Below, piece after piece: positions 20,615 through 32,400 of a DNA stretch of 42,313 nt. Position 1 is the stretch's first letter, and every line of letters starts with the position of its first letter. The stretch is from Gamarada debralockiae (taxonomy: Eukaryota > Ascomycota > Leotiomycetes > Helotiales > Hyphodiscaceae), in the NCBI GenBank assembly GCA_002803225.1, contig NXFV01001563.1, positions 1 to 42,313 on the forward strand, written 5' to 3'. The notes beneath the pieces were generated by a model. That model had not been told where the DNA came from. It made no database searches and saw only the letters and a list, made by a program, of their open reading frames with translations. The position numbers and the translations under genes are program-made.

Positions 20615-22156
20615 AGGAAGAATGAACAAAGAAAGAAGCTAGCATTTGCAAAAGAATCTAGGGAAGGAGTCCGTCGTCTCATTTCGTGCTATTTATTTTC
20701 TTTGATGGAGGGAGTTCAATCTGTCATGTACTCGAGTACTCCAATTCCAAATTGTTTGAGCAACATCTGCCTTGAAGCTACTTTGAAATAACACTTGCTT
20801 GACTCTTGCAACATCTAACATCATAGCTTTTGAACAATTCCACATCGAGGACGTAATCATACCATGACCAGCTGAAGCCCAGAGAAGCAGCCGTAAGCAG
20901 AGTGCGAATAAATACCCACAGCCACCAAGACTTTAGATTCGTTCAAACACTTTGAACGACTCTATCAATGCCGTTGCCGGATTGTCTTCCATCATACACT
21001 ACGAACTCCTAACACTCCCTCCCAATAACCTGTACATGCCGTATCCAAAAAACTTAACTCCGAAAATGCCGAGGTGCTCATGTAACTCTGCTGAGAGCCT
21101 CTCGTGATACAAATGCACAGCCTCAGCCATCCATCTGCAGCCCAAGACGCCAAGCTGCAAAGGATTGCGTACCACTCCATGTTGGATGCAATTGCTGATT
21201 GGGGATGTGTGATTTGAGGATGATCTTTTACTGGGTTAGCCAAGAGAGGGACCATTCGCGTTGCGGGGACGCCGTGCGCTGTGCCGATGTGTGCGCGAGT
21301 GGGTGTCGCATCGAGATGGTCTGGCCGGAGGCAGCGAGAGGGTTTTAGATTTTGACCTCGTACCTAGAACAAAGGAGTAAAAGAAACATAGAGAGAGTGT
21401 TTGTACTTTGATATGAAGAAGAAGGGGAGAATAATGGGCTTGATGTAGGAAACAAGAATAGATGTTTCAAGTTTATGGTTGATTTGAAGTGAAACGTGAG
21501 CTCCCGCGTTGGTCTGAAGTCTGCCAAGCAACCCATCCGAGATCCTTGGGAAGGGCACTGAAATCCTCCGTGCACCTTGAAGAAAAGGAAATCCTGCTCC
21601 GCCACAGCGTTTAGAAGAAGTGAGTGAGTGTAAATGTAAGCTTATTGCCTTGGCGACGACGGCCTTTTCTCGTACTCGGTATCCTCGAACTCTTCGAAAC
21701 AAAGCCAACATCCCGCCTTTTCTCCCTAAATAATTCCGAGTATTTTGTTTGATTTTGTGCATTGGAAGACGGTATCTGATCAATCGCATGCCATCCTTTT
21801 CTTGTACGGCGCCAACGACGGTTTGAACAAGACTGAAACACCACAGTCTGGCCTCCAACGCCCAGGCCCTCCGAACGAGAACGCGCTACTCCGCTTACAG
21901 AACGTCTCGACGAACCTGTCGGCTTTCAGCTCAATCAACAACAACCAAACCTAACTTAATATATTACGACAGTCGCTCGTTTCGCTGGCCGATATAATCG
22001 TTTTGCTGAGATCTCGCTCGCTTTGATAATCGATAGGAGGTGATTCACTGAGGAGGCTGGATGAGAGAGGCTGGGGCTGCGTGAATTTGTTGCGAAAGTC
22101 AGGAGGCGATTGCTCTTCGGTGGAAACGTTCCTGGAAGCAGTGGAAGACGTGGAAT
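20615..22156. other. Long intergenic region, acetyl-CoA synthetase / ADAM
   Basis: About 1.5 kb. Frames such as 21364-21858 (-, 164 codons) lack recognisable domains, and their composition does not look coding. It holds the 3' region of the acetyl-CoA synthetase gene and presumably a long promoter and leader for the ADAM gene. No RNA genes or repeats were seen. Confidence 0.45.
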
Positions 22157-24647
22157 ATGTATTTTCTGAGGAGCATAGCGGCGTTCATCGTCAGCGCATA
22201 CGTGTTCACGACCTCTAATGGTAAGTAACCTTGTTTGTTTCCCATCTTCGATGATGACGACTAACCTCAGCCCCACAGCACACTCCACAGAAAGAAATCC
22301 ATTGACGTACTTAACCGTCGTCGAGAATGCGAATGTAAATACGCCGTCACATCGAATACATGCGCTGTCGAGTTTCGACCTGACGTTCGATCTACATGAT
22401 GGCGAACAGAGGATTAAGCTGAAGCTGGCGCCGAATCACGATGTCATTGCAGATGGGGCTACGATTTCGTACCTGGCGGCTGATGGATCGCTGAGGACTT
22501 CGGAAGCGCTGGATAGATCGGAATATAGGGTTTTTAAAGGGCAGACGTTACTGCAGCATCGGCCTGGGGCGGAATGGACGAATGTTGGGTGGGCGAGGAT
22601 AATGGTACAGCAGGATGGAGAGAATCCGATATTTGAGGGCGCATTTAGAGTTGATGGGGATCATCATCATGTTCAGACGAGGACGCATTATATGCAGACG
22701 AAGCATGCGCTAGACCCGAAATTGGATGCCTCGGACTCAGAATATATGGTCGTATGGAGGGATTCGGATGTTGGTGATGGCTTCACTGAAGACAATGAGG
22801 GCATATTACATGCTGAGCTGAGGAGGTCAGTGGATGGACAGCCATCGTGCTCTTCTGATGGATTGTCGTTCAATACTCAGCCTGATCATCCCGTTTATGC
22901 AGCTATGATGAAACGGGAGGACAGCTTCTGGGGATCGGTATCAACTCGACGACTTTTTGGCCGCCAAATCGATGGACAAACAGGTGGAAATTCCGCTGGT
23001 GTAAATTTGACGACCAGCATTGGATCAACAGCCGGCTGTCCTTCGACTCGAAAAGTTGCTCTTGTGGGTGTAGCAACGGACTGCACATACACCGCAGTCT
23101 TCAACTCCACGGCCTCAGCTCGGGCCAATATCATCTCAATTCTCAACTCTGCGTCTGTCCAGTACGAGGACAGCTTCAACATCACACTCGGACTCTTGAA
23201 TCTCACTGTCAGCGATGCTACTTGCCCGGCAACACCATCTTCCGCTGCTCCTTGGAACGTTGGATGCAGTGACAGCGTTACCATTCAAGATCGACTCAAT
23301 CTGTTCTCGGCATGGAGAGCACAATTTCAAGATTCTAATGCGTACTGGACTTTGCTCAGTACGTGCGCTACTCAGTCTGCTGTTGGTTTGGCATGGCTCG
23401 GCCAAGCATGTGTCACAACTTCACAAGTGGCGTCCTCTTCATCGGGCAACGAGACTGTTAGTGGTGCCAATGTGGTCGTAAGGACGAGTACAGAGTGGCA
23501 GGTCCTCGCTCACGAGACGGGTCACACTTTCGGTGCTGTTCACGATTGCGATTCCACGACATGTGCGGATGGTACAACAGTTGCATCTCAGCAATGCTGT
23601 CCCCTGAGCTCCTCAGCCTGTGATGCCGGTGGAGTATATATCATGAACCCTAGTACCGGACCTAACATTCAAAAATTCTCTCCCTGCACTATCGGCAACA
23701 TCTGTTCCGCCATCGGAAGGAACAGCGTCAAGACCACCTGTCTGACTGCCAACAAAGACGTCACGACGATTACTGGAAGCCAGTGCGGAAATGGGATCGT
23801 TGAACCCGGAGAGGACTGCGACTGTGGAGGCACAGCGAGCTGTGGTGGGGATCCTTGCTGCGATGCAACCACTTGCAAATTTACGGCAGGCTCCGTTTGC
23901 GATCCCAGCAATGAAGATTGCTGTACGTCAACCTGCCAATTTGCTGGGAATGGCACGGTATGCCGTGTTAGTACGGGAATATGCGATCCGCAGGAAGTAT
24001 GCAGTGGGAGTTCTGCTACTTGCCCTGCTGATAAAACCGCTCCAGACGGTATGTTAACCCCTTATTTTTCTAATTCCTCTTTTCTGACATAATTAGGAAC
24101 ATCTTGCGGAAACTCAAGCTCCCTCTCCTGCGCCTCCGGTCAATGCACCTCCCGTGACCTGCAATGCAAAACGCTTATGGGCTCCTACACGGAAGGAAAC
24201 GACACCTACGCCTGCTCCTCAGACGGCTGCCAAATCTCCTGCGCATCACCCGAATTCGGCGCCAACGTCTGCTACTCCATGCAGCAGAACTTCCTCGACG
24301 GTACATCATGTCAAGGAGGCGGCCGTTGTTCAAACGGCCAATGTAAAGGCTCGTCCGTAGGGAAAGAAATAACCTCCTGGATCCACAACAACAAAACGCT
24401 CGTCATCGCTCTAGCATCCGTGATTGGCGGACTGTTAATATTAGGGATTCTAAGTTGTTGTTGGAACAGATACAGAAGGAGACAAAACCTCAAGAAGAGA
24501 CTGAACTCACCACCGCCATCAGGGTGGGTGGGAGGCGGGAATTGGATGCCCCCGCCACAGATGCAGAATCCAGGGTGGGACAATGGGAGGTGGAAACAGC
24601 CGCCTCCGCCGGCGTGGATACCTGGACAAAGTATCAGGTATGCTTGA
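22157..24647 (+). CDS. ADAM-type membrane zinc metalloprotease
   Basis: Three exons (22157-22220, 22279-24048, 24097-24647) encode 794 residues; introns are 58 and 48 bp. The first exon encodes a signal peptide (MYFLRSIAAFIVSAYVFTTS). A pro-domain follows to about residue 260. The reprolysin-type catalytic domain carries HETGHTFGAVHDCD at 433-446, the HExxHxxGxxH zinc site, with IMNPSTGPN as the Met-turn. A disintegrin domain begins near 521 (CGNGIVEPGEDCDCG) and leads to a Cys-rich domain. One transmembrane helix lies near 711-733 (LVIALASVIGGLLILGIL), followed by a basic stop-transfer RYRRR and a Pro-rich cytoplasmic tail (PPPP) able to bind SH3 or WW domains. This is the fungal ADM architecture: a surface sheddase of unknown substrate. 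Confidence 0.93.
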
Positions 24648-24922
24648 GTTAACGGTATTTGTTTATGGCGTTTGGATGGGTGGGGTTTTCTGGATGCAAG
24701 GACATAAATGAATGAAGAAAGAGAAGAAGATAGGATATGGGCATTAACGACGGCATTTTGGAATGGGTTGGATAGACCTCCGCTGAGGACGGAGGGTGCA
24801 TTAGTCGACTTGTATATAGGATCTGTGTAGAATCAACAAGATTCACTGCATTCCATGAATGTCTCAATTCGGATGAGTAACCGACATCCCTACGAGGCGA
24901 AAGTCCCGTAGTAACCGGCACA

Positions 24923-25981
24923 TCAAGAATATCCCTTCCAACATTTCGCCGGGCCAGGAAAAGCGACTGAGAACTCAGAAAGCTCAAATTCGAACTTCTC
25001 CTTTGATAATTTGGCCTCTGCAAGAATCTCACTGTCAACGAACTCCATCATCAAGGCTGCCCCCTTTTCATCTTCAGGCTCGTTATCCTCGTGCCCGCCC
25101 TGTCCCAGAATTCCAGCCAGAAGGTCATCATCTTCATCGGCTTCTTCGCTGTCACTGTCATCATCATCACCGTCTTCACTATCCTCTTCCTCGGACTCTT
25201 CTCCAAACAGAGAGGGCTTTTTTTTGTGGTTACCGGCAGCCTTCATCGAGTGATAATCTGGTCTAAGGGGGAGCCGACTGTTCACATGCTTTGGCAATGC
25301 TACACCAATCTCGCCAGGGCAATTTGCATCCTACTTCTGAAGTTCCAGTCTCATATCTCTTAACGTTGAAACTATCACCTTGGACTCCGCGTACTCGGCA
25401 AGCTTTAGTAGCCCCCGGGAACCATTCTTTCCATAATCTGGCCCGCCTCCAGGTCCCCAAGGAACTAAGATGAAGGCACTCGGATACTTGTCGCAGGGAA
25501 TTCGGAAATAGAGCTGAGATGAGTCAACTTGAGAAGGAGCAGCTTGTGAAGGCGCAGCTTTTGGGCGAGCAGACTTTGCAGGAGGAACTGCTGGTTGTAT
25601 AGTTTCTGGACGTGCTCTTCTACGGTTGACTTCTAGTGGGTGATCTGGATCCTAAATAAACACAGTCAAATCGCGTCCCACAATTAGAGCAAGGAGTCTG
25701 GCGATCACCCTTTTTCTTCCCCTGGTAAAAAGGAATGCATGATGTGAAGTGTAGGTTGTATATCCTTGGCTTCTCGTAGGAGGTTCGTTGTCGAAGGCCG
25801 ATGCAGTATCAACCAATTTCGTTTGGAGTTAGAGGACAACGTTGACCACTGAGAGATATGCGACTATTCGAGACTTCGTGGATCGAATTGGAACTGCGGG
25901 TTCCGTGTGGGTGGAATCATTGTGTTCGTCATCTGAGATCGACTCGGCATTTGAAATTGTATGAGCATCTGAGTCAGCCAT
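24923..25981 (-). pseudogene. Broken Zn2Cys6-type DNA-binding protein gene
   Basis: On the minus strand, from ATG 25981 (MADSDAHTISNAESISDDEH), acidic sequence leads after possible splicing or shifts to a degraded binuclear zinc finger at about 25655-25735. It reads CIPFYQGKKKGDRQTPCSNC then GTRFDCVY. Two of the six expected cysteines are replaced (Phe and Gly). A frame change just after CVY (near 25652) leads into DPDHPLEVNRRRARPE, the usual sequence after such fingers. The frame then runs with KYPSAFILVPWGPGGGPDYG to an in-frame TAG at 25331-25333, and resumes in the same frame with DANCPGEIGVALPKHVNSRL, a long Asp/Glu/Ser run, and a stop at 24923. Lost metal ligands, frameshifts and a stop point to a pseudogene. 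The family is inferred from spacing and flank. Confidence 0.65.
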
Positions 25982-26667
25982 TGTGCCGGTCCGGTGGTTG
26001 AAATGGCGTGGGAGATGAAACAATAAGATTGAAGCTTTTCAAAGATAGAAGTCTGAGATTCGAAAGTTCCCAAATCAAAAAACGAAAGTGAAAAGTTGCT
26101 CTTGTGGAAAGACTCAGAGAAGCTCCTCCGTTATGCAACTATGCAAGGTGCCCCTTATGCAAATTGATTGCGAACAAGAGCACCCACTACTCCATTTGAG
26201 ACAAAATCTTTACAGAAATACTTCTTCCTCGATCTGTTAGAAGAGGGTATCGATCGTCCTGCCAGTTTCGCAGACTGGAAACACTTACCTCTGGGTGCCT
26301 CAAGCTACCCCAGCGGGCGATGTTCTTCAGTTCAAGCAAGTTCTATCTGGACGAAGATGTGGTGTGCCTGTGTCGTTTTCTTTTGACTGCTTTCATAATC
26401 AATTGATTTAAAATAGGAATCTTTCAAATAATTTGAACGACTCCAAATTTTCAAAATCCACCCCCTTTCTTCTACTTGACCCTATTCAGTATCCGCAATT
26501 CTGAATTGTTCAACTTGTTGCAACGATTCAATATCGGATACAGTGATTGAGCCTCTTATATCGAGCAGAAACTCTTTCCAAAGTTCTGATTGCTGAAACA
26601 ACTTGAGGAATTGATGTATATTATTCCAATTACTGCGGTAATAGGCGCTATTAAACACAAGAAGCTC
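25982..26667. other. Intergenic region, nothing recognised
   Basis: An AT-rich 686-bp spacer between the broken zinc-finger gene's 5' end and the 3' end of the aldehyde dehydrogenase gene. Short frames only; no repeats or RNA genes. Confidence 0.45.
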
Positions 26668-28307
26668 TCAATTCTTGTACGTGATAGTCTTCGTCTTCAC
26701 CCACTCCTCGATCCCCGGAGCTCCAAACCTCCCAAAGCCGCTCGATTTGACGCCTCCATGCGGCAGCCCAGGCTCATCATGAACCGTCATAGCATTGATA
26801 TGGACCGCTCCACTCTCAATCCTCTTCGCCAACTTCAAACCCCTCGCAAGATCCTTCGTAAACACCGCAGAACTAAGTCCATACTCCGTATCATTCGCAA
26901 TCTTTATCGCCTCCTCCTCATCATCCACCTCAAAGAAACTCACTGTTGGGCCAAAAGACTCGGTATAATACAAGTCCATACCCTTCTTCACACCCTTCAC
27001 AACAACAGGCCTCATATACCCTTCCTGCTTCTCTTCTGCTTTGGCATCGCCGAAGATGATGCTGGCGCCTTTGCTCTCTGCGTCCGCGAGCAAGCCCTTA
27101 TTCTTCTTCACACCAACATTACTCATCAACACTAAAGGCGGTGCGCTAGAGGGGAACATCTCCTCGATCGCAATCTTCAACTCATCCGCAAACTTCCCAC
27201 TAATTCCCTTCTCAACCAACAGCCGCTCCGTAGACATGCAAATCTGTCCACTATGAAGAAAAGCACCCATAGCACACGCCCTCGCCGCGGAAGGAATATC
27301 CGCATCGTCTAACACAATCGCTGGCGCCTTACCTCCCAGCTCAAGCAACACAGGCTTCAGATTCTTCCCAGCGATTTCAGCAATAATCCTACCGACGGCA
27401 GTGCTTCCTGTGAAGTTAATCTTCTTGACAGCAGGGTGCTCAATCAGCGCTTTTGTGACCGCAGCAGCGTCTTCAGGAGCATGTTGGATAACGTTCAGCA
27501 CGCCGTCCGGGAGACCAGCTTCACGGAATACAGTCCCCACGACGCCGAGAGAGCGGGGTGAGACTTCGGAGGCTTTGAAGACTACTGTGTTGCCTGCTGC
27601 AAGTGCGTAGGTGCAGGCACGGAATCCCAGAACAAAAGTCGCATTCCTATCTTCGATCAGTGATTTCACTAATAGCTCACTTGGAAATGGAGCTTAAGAC
27701 ATACCAAGGCGCAATTCCTACAATAACACCATAAGGTTCCTTCAGCACCATCGCAGAAGTTCCTGGATCCTGCAGCTGGGGAACTGTCCCCACTACGCTC
27801 GAGATCCTCCCCGCAATATCACGCAGACCGTTGACGGCGGTGGGGACGTCGAAACCGGATGCGTAGAAAGTCGTTGCGCCTGCTTCTTCCTCTTCCCATT
27901 TACCAACCTCCTCAGTTCTCGACTCAAGGATATCAGCTGCTTTCAAGAAAATGTTGCGCTTGACATTGGGAGGAGTCGCTGCCCAGGAGGGGAAAGCGGT
28001 GGAGGCCGCCTGTGGTTGTTAGTATTGCTAAGAGATGGAAAGTACTTAGAAATAGAGTTCTCTAGAGCAGGTGGCTTTGAATTTTTTTTCAACTCTTCAA
28101 ACAAGTTGAGTGATTGTCCGAGAATAGTTACTTGCAATTTGAGAGACAAATGTTTGAAGATATATGTACCTCAACAGCTAGCTCGACTTCTTTCAAAGAC
28201 GCAGCAGCGGAATTATGAATTACTTTCCCAGTAGTGGGATTCACGACATCAAAGATTTTGTCTGTGAAGACATCCTTGCCGTTGATTTGGAGGGGTACTG
28301 TGAGCAT
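26668..28307 (-). CDS. Aldehyde dehydrogenase, salicylaldehyde/vanillin-type
   Basis: Three exons on the minus strand (28307-28170, 28009-27705, 27646-26668) encode 473 residues; introns are 160 and 58 bp. The start MLTVPLQINGKDVF and the NAD-binding core (GIAPWNATFVLGFRACTYAL, KASEVSPRS, FTGSTAVGRIIAE) are typical of NAD(P)-dependent aldehyde dehydrogenases. Catalytic Glu is near 250 in LELGGKAP, and the nucleophile Cys near 284 in HSGQICMSTERL. The C-terminus has ESFGPTVSFF, NDTEYGLSSAVFT and MTVHDEPGLPHGGVKSSGFG. This last block is typical of the salicylaldehyde/vanillin dehydrogenase branch, oxidising aromatic aldehydes to acids. No aromatic-degradation genes lie beside it, so the physiological substrate is inferred only. 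All catalytic residues are present. Confidence 0.92.
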
Positions 28308-29487
28308 TTTGGCTAGCCTGATGGTTACTCAATTGTATGGTCCTGTAGAATTGGGTGCTTCAAACGAAGAGAATGAATATACGATCATGAATGGCCATAA
28401 TGCGAGCGAACAACCCCATATTTAAACCCCAATGGCTAATGCCCAGCTTTTCAATCTATTAATTCTGCTCCAATATTCCGAATACAATCGGGTGGTCCAT
28501 CTGAATCGCTAGCTCGAGATAATGCGGGGTAGCTCCCTATTTAGAACTAAATGTCACCTCCACAACGGTGCAATTGGAAGATAGGCGTTGTCGGCATACC
28601 CAGCGGCAACATATAGCACGCTCTACTTGCAAGCCATAGTGCGTTCATTGGGGCCAAATACGCTGCAATGCACCCTGCGCCAAGTTTTAAGGGTGCCCGA
28701 CATATTCATCCGAACACCCCTCGCATTGCAAAAATGGGAGCAAGATTAACCGATATCGCTACTAAACCACAAATATCTCAACACCAAATGATATTATTCT
28801 ATTCGTAATGCTCTGATCTTATAGTGGACCTTTAATAATAGTAATTGACGTATTTCCACTCAAAGCGCTTACGTAAAGCCTTAGTAATTGCGTTTCAATT
28901 ATCATTTATCTAGAACCTTATTTATTTATGCTACGCTCTGTCTACGCCCTAGCGATGTTCTTAAAGCCCAAAACTCTAGTACTCTTAAGCGAAACCAGTC
29001 TAATTATTCATAGTATTTGTTTTTGTTTGATTCAAAAATGGAGTAAAGTTTCGTGCATAGAACTGGGTGGTCTGTAAAACTTGCGACAATATTGCTTTGG
29101 TGTTGGCTGGTGGCGGTGGGCGGTGTGAAAATGATGCGACTGTGGCGTAACCTTGTTTACATGTGGCGTATCACAGATTCTGTGGCAGAGAACATGGCAG
29201 CTATACATATATCATAGCCTGTTAAGGCCGTAAAACAGTTAAGGAAAAGAGCGATGCATAAAGATGCATATGTGATTGTAGCAGAGGTGTTTGTGATGGT
29301 GTCGGTACTTTATGCCAACATCTCGCGCTCCGCGCACTCCACCTATATGCTTTGGAGTTATTGATTTCAAAGCCGTTATTTCTATTAAATATTGCTCATA
29401 AGCTATTGCCACTCTTGCTGCTCTCAAAACGGTATAAAAAGACGTCATCTGCAACGGGACAAGGTCAAGGGAAACGTCAGAGAAACT
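28308..29487. other. AT-rich intergenic region
   Basis: About 1.2 kb, with a stop-dense, AT-rich middle (28740-29030). This could be old repeat sequence altered by mutation, but no terminal repeats or transposase remnants were recognised. It separates the aldehyde dehydrogenase promoter from the 3' end of the NLR-like gene. Confidence 0.45.
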
Positions 29488-32400
29488 TTAGAGAGCGAAT
29501 TCCATGAATGACACTGGACCAGACCCATAACTAAAAGCTACAATGGCCCCGTGAACAGCGACGAGGTTTGGTCGATGTTCAGACGGAAGCCAAAGAATAT
29601 TTTCCATGCCCCAACTTACCCATTGCTGCTTGACAAATATAGAGCGCGGGAGATTTGGTCGAGAAAAGGTTGCGCGATCGGAAAGAATTGCGGTACATAT
29701 TAGTCCCCTATCAGTCTGGAGGAATGTCCCATCATCAGAAAATGAAAGGGTCAAAACAATGGCGTCAACTTCAAGCGTCTGCAGCGCCGCTCTTGAGCCG
29801 GTGTCCCATAGCTTGACTGTCCTGTCATTAGATGCCGACGCCAGCAGCTTGTCATCTGGCGAGAAGGCTATAGCCATAACCCAGTCCGAATGGCCATTGA
29901 GCGTCTGTAGCACTGCTCCTGAGTTGGTGTTCCACAGCTTGACCGTCCTGTCGCCAGATGCTGACGCCAGCAACTTACTGTCTGGCGAGAAGGCTACAGC
30001 GGTAACCCAGCCCGAATGGCCCTTCAGCGTCTGCAGCGCCGCTCCTGAGTTGGCGTCCCACAGCTTGACTGTCCTGTCGTCAGATGCCGATGCTAACAGC
30101 TTGCCGTCTGGCGAGAAAGCTATGACGGTGACTGAGACTGAATGGCCGTTAAGCGTCTGTGGCGCTGCTCCTAAGCCGGTGTCCCACAGCTTGACCGTCC
30201 TGTCGCGAGATGCCGACGCCAGCAGCTTGCCATCTGGCGAGAAGGCTATAGCGCTGACCCGGTTTGAATGGCCCCTAAGTGTTTGTAGCGCTGCTTCTGG
30301 GCCAGCGTCCCACAGCTTGACCGTCTTGTCGCGAGATGCCGACGCCAGCAGCTTGCCGTCTGGCGAGAAGGCTATGGCCATAACCCAGTCCGAATGGCCC
30401 TCAAGTGTCTGTAGCACTGCTCCTAAGCCGGTGTCCCACAGCTTGACCGTCCTGTCGCGAGATGCCGACGCCAGCAGCTTGCCATCTGGTGAGAAGGCTA
30501 TAGCGCTGACCCAGTTTAAATGGCCCTCGAGCGTCTGCAGCGCCGCTCCTGAGCCGGTGTCCCATAGCTTGATTACCCTGTCGCCAGATGCCGACGCCAG
30601 CAGCTTGCCATCTGGTGAGAAGGCTGCAGCGGTGACCGAGTTTGAATGGCCCTCAAACGTCTGCAGCGCCGCTCCTGAGCCGGTGTCCCACAGCTTGACT
30701 GTCTTGTCGCCAGATGCTGACGCCAGCAGTTTACTGTCTGGCGAGAAGGCTACAGCGGTAACCCAGCCCGAATGACCCTTCAGCGTCTGCAGCGCCGCTC
30801 CTGAGTTGGCGTCCCACAGCTTGACTGTCTTATCGTCAGATGCTGACGCCAGCAGCTTATTTTCCGGCGAGAAGGCTACAGTGGTGACCCAGTCCGAATG
30901 GCCCCTGAGGGTCTGCAGCTCTACTCCTGAGCCGGTGTCCCACAGCTTAACTGTCCTATCACCAGACGCCGACGCCAGCAGCTTGCTGTCCGGCGAGAAG
31001 GACACGGCGCCAACCCAGTCCGAATGGCCCTCGAGCGTCTGTAGCGCCGCTCCTGAGCCGGCGTCCCACAGCTTGACTGTCCTGTCATTAGATGCCGATG
31101 CCAGCAGCTTGCCGTCTGGCGAGAAGGCCACAGCAGTGACCAAGTCTAAATGGCCCTCGAGCGTCTGTAGTAAGGCATTCCAATTGTTCTCGACCTCCAA
31201 TGATCTTCGCATCCATCGAGGCACGCAATCTTTAAACTGCTTCCTCACGATACTCATTGCTGGTGTAAATATAAGTGCACTGCAGTATATCTGGAGTGGA
31301 GCCTGCTCGATCGCCGGCCGGCTATAGAGGACAAATCGCTTTGTGTCATGGACAAATTCGGATAGCCGGGGACACTCACATACCTAAGTCATATGTTAGC
31401 TAAATATTCGTATTATACTAGAAGCTAGCTCACAGCTGCAATAGACTCTAAAGAAGTGATAGCATGAATTCCTTCGGAAATTTTCCGCATCCACCCAAGA
31501 GCCTCAAGCCAGTGAAGAAGATGCTCCTGCAAAAACTGATGCACTTGGTCGTCGTCGTGAAGCTGAGCACTGCTCTTCTGAAGGTGCTCTATCCAGTAGA
31601 GACATGTATACTGAACCTCAGGGGGAAGACTGCGCTCAACTCGCCTACTATCGATATTGCTTATAAGTACGCCAGGAGTATTTAGGCCACAGATATCTTG
31701 CTTCAGAGAAGTTGTCATAAGCCGTATGCATCTATTAGCTAACGTCTGATGTGCTTGCTTCTCGTCCACACAAAAGTTTGGATTCTTACACCTGTTGTTA
31801 TTATAGAGAAAGTCCCGAAATGAAGGGTGGTGGAGACGAAGTGGGCGGTTCTGGTCCTTTGGAACATCCAAGACAGAGTGCAGATCCTCTAGCGTCTGGT
31901 CGATATCCTCCTTCGTGACAAGTAGTAGCCTACTCAAAGAGTATATAGAAAGCGGCGAGAAAAGAACAGTGATACTTCCCAGGATCTGTCTTAGCATGTA
32001 ATATGACTCGTCTTTCTCCTCGTCCGTATATTCTAGGGTAATAGAATGCTCGAGGACAGTAGTATAGATCTCATCGAGGTGCTTCTCTGGTATTATAACA
32101 GCGCTACTGCCGCCCTCAAGGATCGTATCTAGTCGTTTTACTGTGAATCGTTTCCCTTCACGGATAAATCGACAAGCAGTTGCAGCCCAAATAAACAGTC
32201 CACTTGCAATCTGGACCAAATGTCTAATGACCTCTTCGCCTGGCCAAGTAGCATCCAGAGAGCGTTCTTGTCCGATACGTCTTAAGTTGTATTCTAGGAA
32301 TATAAAGATATCGTGGTCAATAATCGATGATGATATGCTATGGAGAACAAAATCCTGGCGCTCTGTATCTGGTATCTGGTGGAACCCATATCGGATTGGG

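Noticed and set aside
21364..21858. 164-codon minus frame upstream of the ADAM gene
   Set aside because: No recognisable domain, odd hydrophobic/basic composition, and no supporting splice sites.
29606..31327. Long plus-strand open frames (389 and 173 codons) opposite the WD40 array
   Set aside because: They are antisense shadows: the 126-bp unit is a multiple of three, so one stop-free antisense frame is copied through the array. The sense strand carries the clear WD40 protein.
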